From positions 1 through 64,000 of the forward strand of contig JAEDGN010000003.1 of the NCBI GenBank assembly GCA_016297495.1: a stretch of DNA of 64,000 bases. Reading direction: 5' to 3'. Source of the DNA: Coprococcus sp. (GTDB lineage: Bacteria; Bacillota; Clostridia; Lachnospirales; Lachnospiraceae). The position numbers and the translations under genes are program-made. The notes beneath the pieces are model-generated. The model was not told the DNA's origin, did not search any database, and was given only the letters and a program-made list of their open reading frames with translations. Shown here piece by piece: positions 61,469-64,000 of the stretch. How positions within the stretch are numbered: the stretch's first letter is position 1; every line of letters starts with the position of its first letter.

Positions 61469-63259
61469 ATGGCTGAATCAATGAGCGGTATGAAACGTAC
61501 CCATCGTTGTGCGGAGCTTGGCAAAGCTCAGATTGGGCAGTATGTGACCGTTATGGGCTGGGTTCAGAAGAGCAGAAATAAAGGCGGCGTTATTTTTGTT
61601 GATCTGAGAGATCGTTCCGGTATTTTGCAGATTATTTTTGAGGAAGGCAATTGCGGCAGCGAAGTATTTGAAAAAGCTGGAAAGCTGAGAAGTGAATTTG
61701 TAGCAGCTGTTACGGGTAAGGTGTGTGAACGTGCCGGAGCTGTTAATAAGAATCTTGCAACAGGTGAGATAGAGGTCGTGGCAGAACAGCTGAGAATATT
61801 GTCAGAGTCTGAGACACCGCCATTTCACATTGAAGAGAACAGCAAAACAAAGGAAGAGCTTCGTCTGAAATACAGATATCTGGATCTGAGAAGACCGGAT
61901 ATACAGAAGAATATTATTATGAGAAGCAAGGCCTGTGCCGTCATCAGAAACTTCCTTTCTGAGGAAGGTTTTCTTGAAATCGAGACACCGATGCTGACAA
62001 AGAGTACGCCGGAAGGAGCAAGAGATTATCTTGTGCCAAGTCGTGTACATCCGGGTACATTTTATGCTTTGCCGCAGTCTCCGCAGCTTTTTAAGCAGCT
62101 GCTGATGGTATCCGGTTACGATCGTTATTTCCAGATTGCAAGATGTTTCAGAGATGAGGATCTTCGTGCGGACAGACAGCCTGAATTTACTCAGGTAGAT
62201 ATGGAACTGTCTTTCGTAGATGTGGATGATGTCATTGATGTTAATGAACGTCTGCTGGCAAAACTGTTTAAGGAAATTATCGGTGTTGAGGTATCTCTGC
62301 CTATTCAGAGAATGACATGGCAGGAAGCCATGGACCGTTTTGGTTCTGATAAACCGGATACACGTTTCGGTATGGAATTGAATGATGTAACAGAGGTTGT
62401 TCGTGGCTGCGATTTTGCGGTATTTAAGAATGCCATTGAAGCCGGTGGATCAGTCCGGGGTATCAATGCAAAAGGACAGGGCACAATGCCCCGGAAAAAG
62501 ATTGATGCGCTGACAGCATTTGTTAAAGATTATGGTGCCAAGGGACTGGCCTATGTGGCTATTCAGCCGGATGGTTCCATTAAGTCTTCCTTTGCAAAAT
62601 TCATGAAGGAAGAAGAAATGCAGGCATTGATTCATGCCATGCAGGGTGAACCGGGAGATCTGCTTTTATTTGCTGCTGACAGGAATAAGGTTGTCTATGC
62701 ATCTTTGGGTGCATTGAGACTTGAACTGGCTGATCAGATGGGGCTCCTGGACAAGAATCAGTATAATTTCCTCTGGGTGACGGAATTCCCATTGCTTGAG
62801 TGGTCTGAAGAAGAGAATCGTTATCAGGCGATGCATCATCCATTTACCATGCCGATGGAGGAGGATCTGCAATATATTGATACAGATCCGGGACGTGTGC
62901 GTGCAAAAGCTTACGATATTGTTTTGAATGGAACAGAGATTGGCGGAGGCAGTGTTCGTATTCATCAGGACGATATTCAGGAGAAGATGTTTGAGGCACT
63001 TGGCTTTACTCAGGAGAGAGCCCATGACCAGTTTGGTTTCCTTTTGGAAGCTTTCAGATATGGTGTACCACCACATGCAGGACTGGCTTATGGTCTTGAC
63101 CGCCTGATCATGCTGATGGCTCAGGTGGACAGCATTCGGGATGTCATTGCGTTCCCGAAGGTAAAGGATGCATCCTGTCTGCTGACCAGTGCGCCGGGCG
63201 CAGTTGATGATAAGCAGCTGGAAGAACTGGGTATCTGTGTAGCTGAGACAAAAGAATGA
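61469..63259 (+). CDS. aspS: Aspartate--tRNA ligase
   Basis: 596 aa, the bacterial form with the extra GAD domain (about residues 290-420). OB-fold anticodon domain at the start (VTVMGWVQKSRNKGGVIFVD), motif 2 ARCFRDEDLRADRQPEFTQ and motif 3 GLAYGLDRLIML. It charges tRNA-Asp. GAGGAG is 8 bases before ATG 61469. The stop overlaps the DUF1294 start by 4 bases. Confidence 0.96.
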   Translation: MAESMSGMKRTHRCAELGKAQIGQYVTVMGWVQKSRNKGGVIFVDLRDRSGILQIIFEEGNCGSEVFEKAGKLRSEFVAAVTGKVCERAGAVNKNLATGEIEVVAEQLRILSESETPPFHIEENSKTKEELRLKYRYLDLRRPDIQKNIIMRSKACAVIRNFLSEEGFLEIETPMLTKSTPEGARDYLVPSRVHPGTFYALPQSPQLFKQLLMVSGYDRYFQIARCFRDEDLRADRQPEFTQVDMELSFVDVDDVIDVNERLLAKLFKEIIGVEVSLPIQRMTWQEAMDRFGSDKPDTRFGMELNDVTEVVRGCDFAVFKNAIEAGGSVRGINAKGQGTMPRKKIDALTAFVKDYGAKGLAYVAIQPDGSIKSSFAKFMKEEEMQALIHAMQGEPGDLLLFAADRNKVVYASLGALRLELADQMGLLDKNQYNFLWVTEFPLLEWSEEENRYQAMHHPFTMPMEEDLQYIDTDPGRVRAKAYDIVLNGTEIGGGSVRIHQDDIQEKMFEALGFTQERAHDQFGFLLEAFRYGVPPHAGLAYGLDRLIMLMAQVDSIRDVIAFPKVKDASCLLTSAPGAVDDKQLEELGICVAETKE

Positions 63260-63522
63260 TTGTTTTGATCATTTATCTTTTAATTATGAATATGGCAGGT
63301 ATCATTATCTGTGGTATTGACAAGAAACGGGCTGTCAGACACTGGTGGAGAATTCCCGAGAGACAGATTTTTCTGATAGCTGTTTTGGGTGGCAGTGTTG
63401 GTGTATTAATCGGCATGTATTGTTTTAGACATAAAACAAAGCACAGACAATTTACCATAGGAATACCATTGATTCTGCTGTGTCAGATGATGTTGGTTAT
63501 GATTATAATCAGATTTTTATAA
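63256..63522 (+). CDS. DUF1294 membrane protein
   Basis: 88 aa with about three helices. ICGIDKKRAVRHWWRIPERQ and GGSVGVLIGMYCFRHKTKH are the DUF1294 signature, a family of short membrane proteins of unknown role. ATGA overlap with aspS shows translational coupling. glyA starts 28 bases further on. Confidence 0.85.
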   Translation: MIVLIIYLLIMNMAGIIICGIDKKRAVRHWWRIPERQIFLIAVLGGSVGVLIGMYCFRHKTKHRQFTIGIPLILLCQMMLVMIIIRFL

Positions 63523-63550
63523 TGAAAAGAAGCTGGAGGAGGTAATTCCG

Positions 63551-64000
63551 ATGTACTCATTTGATGAAATTCAGGCAGTTGACAGTGAGATTGCGGAAGC
63601 CATTGAGCTGGAGACAGGAAGACAGAACCGCAATATTGAATTAATTGCTTCAGAAAATTTTGTAAGTAAGGCTGTAATGGCGGCTATGGGCAGCCCACTG
63701 ACCAATAAATATGCTGAAGGATATCCCGGAAAGCGGTATTATGGCGGCTGCCAGTATGTGGATATTGTGGAAAATCTGGCAATCGAGCGTGCAAAGAAGT
63801 TGTTTGGTGCCGCTTATGCCAATGTTCAGCCACATTCCGGTGCCCAGGCCAATATGGCAGTATTTCAGGCTTTCCTGAAGCCGGGCGATACATTCATGGG
63901 CATGAATCTTGATCATGGCGGTCATCTGACGCATGGCAGTCCGGCTAATTTTTCCGGAAAGGTTTTCCATTGTGTACCATATGGTGTGAATGAACAGGGA
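63551..64000 (+). CDS. glyA: Serine hydroxymethyltransferase (5' part)
   Basis: 150 codons before the window ends. It converts serine and tetrahydrofolate to glycine and methylene-tetrahydrofolate, a PLP enzyme. ELIASENFVSKAVMAAMGSP, TNKYAEGYPGKRYYGGCQYV and FGAAYANVQPHSGAQANMAV are the family N-terminus; the active lysine lies beyond the edge. ATG 63551 has GGAGG upstream. Confidence 0.96.
   Translation, partial: MYSFDEIQAVDSEIAEAIELETGRQNRNIELIASENFVSKAVMAAMGSPLTNKYAEGYPGKRYYGGCQYVDIVENLAIERAKKLFGAAYANVQPHSGAQANMAVFQAFLKPGDTFMGMNLDHGGHLTHGSPANFSGKVFHCVPYGVNEQG

Noticed and set aside
1..64000. CRISPR arrays, rRNA, prophage or intact insertion sequences
   Set aside because: No regularly spaced repeats, rRNA motifs, integrase or complete transposase were found.

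Overview
The window is a piece of a low-to-mid GC Gram-positive anaerobe chromosome, most likely a gut Lachnospiraceae (Clostridia). The signs are strong GGAGG ribosome binding sites, TTGACA-17-TATAAT promoters, addBA in place of recBCD, class III fructose bisphosphatase, a MobA-MobB fusion beside DUF134, and the Lachnospiraceae-type families DUF1292, DUF5688 and the DUF6323/DUF6179-like pair. No rRNA, CRISPR array, prophage or intact insertion sequence is visible.

Layout. 1-6.5 kb: the 5' end of a YmaF-like gene, tRNA-Leu(AAG), a NusG-II/HepS1-type pair, gltX, a PcrA-like helicase, DUF1292 and a LysR regulator. 6.7-9.1 kb: an AMP-forming ligase fused to two fibronectin-III-like repeats, transcribed away from the LysR gene. 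9.2-13.9 kb: a compact five-gene operon between two terminators, holding a circularly permuted ATP-grasp protein, an alpha-E protein, a transglutaminase-like protein and two aspartoacylase/succinylglutamate-desuccinylase-like proteins, the second lacking both zinc histidines. 13.9-24 kb: an MFS transporter, a small ORF, purL, an acyltransferase with an XRE-AbrB regulator, mobAB, DUF134 and mscL. 24-32 kb: a CNNM/CorC-type protein, a decayed Rpn-type nuclease, a zinc phospholipase C family protein, two ABC-F ATPases, TraX and luxS. 32-36.8 kb: a two-component/ABC transporter locus whose permease is cut by an in-frame stop. 36.9-42 kb: the DUF6323/DUF6179-like pair, typA, an SSB-like protein and a corrinoid adenosyltransferase. 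42-48 kb: lysine riboswitch-dapA, dapB, fbp and nadE. 48-56 kb: addBA behind a possible LexA box. 56-64 kb: a membrane-anchored hypothetical protein, a methyltransferase, hslO, DUF5688, hisS, aspS, DUF1294 and the 5' part of glyA.

The best candidate for an under-described system is the 9.2-13.9 kb operon. ATP-grasp, alpha-E and transglutaminase genes are a known conserved group predicted to make or attach peptides. Here they are joined by an apparently active and an apparently inactive aspartoacylase-fold protein, which suggests a make-and-trim pathway for an amide-linked product. The ligase-FN3 fusion just upstream is also unusual but lies in a separate transcription unit. Much of the rest is housekeeping: translation, purine, lysine and NAD synthesis, and DNA repair.

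All family calls come from reading motifs. No database search was run.
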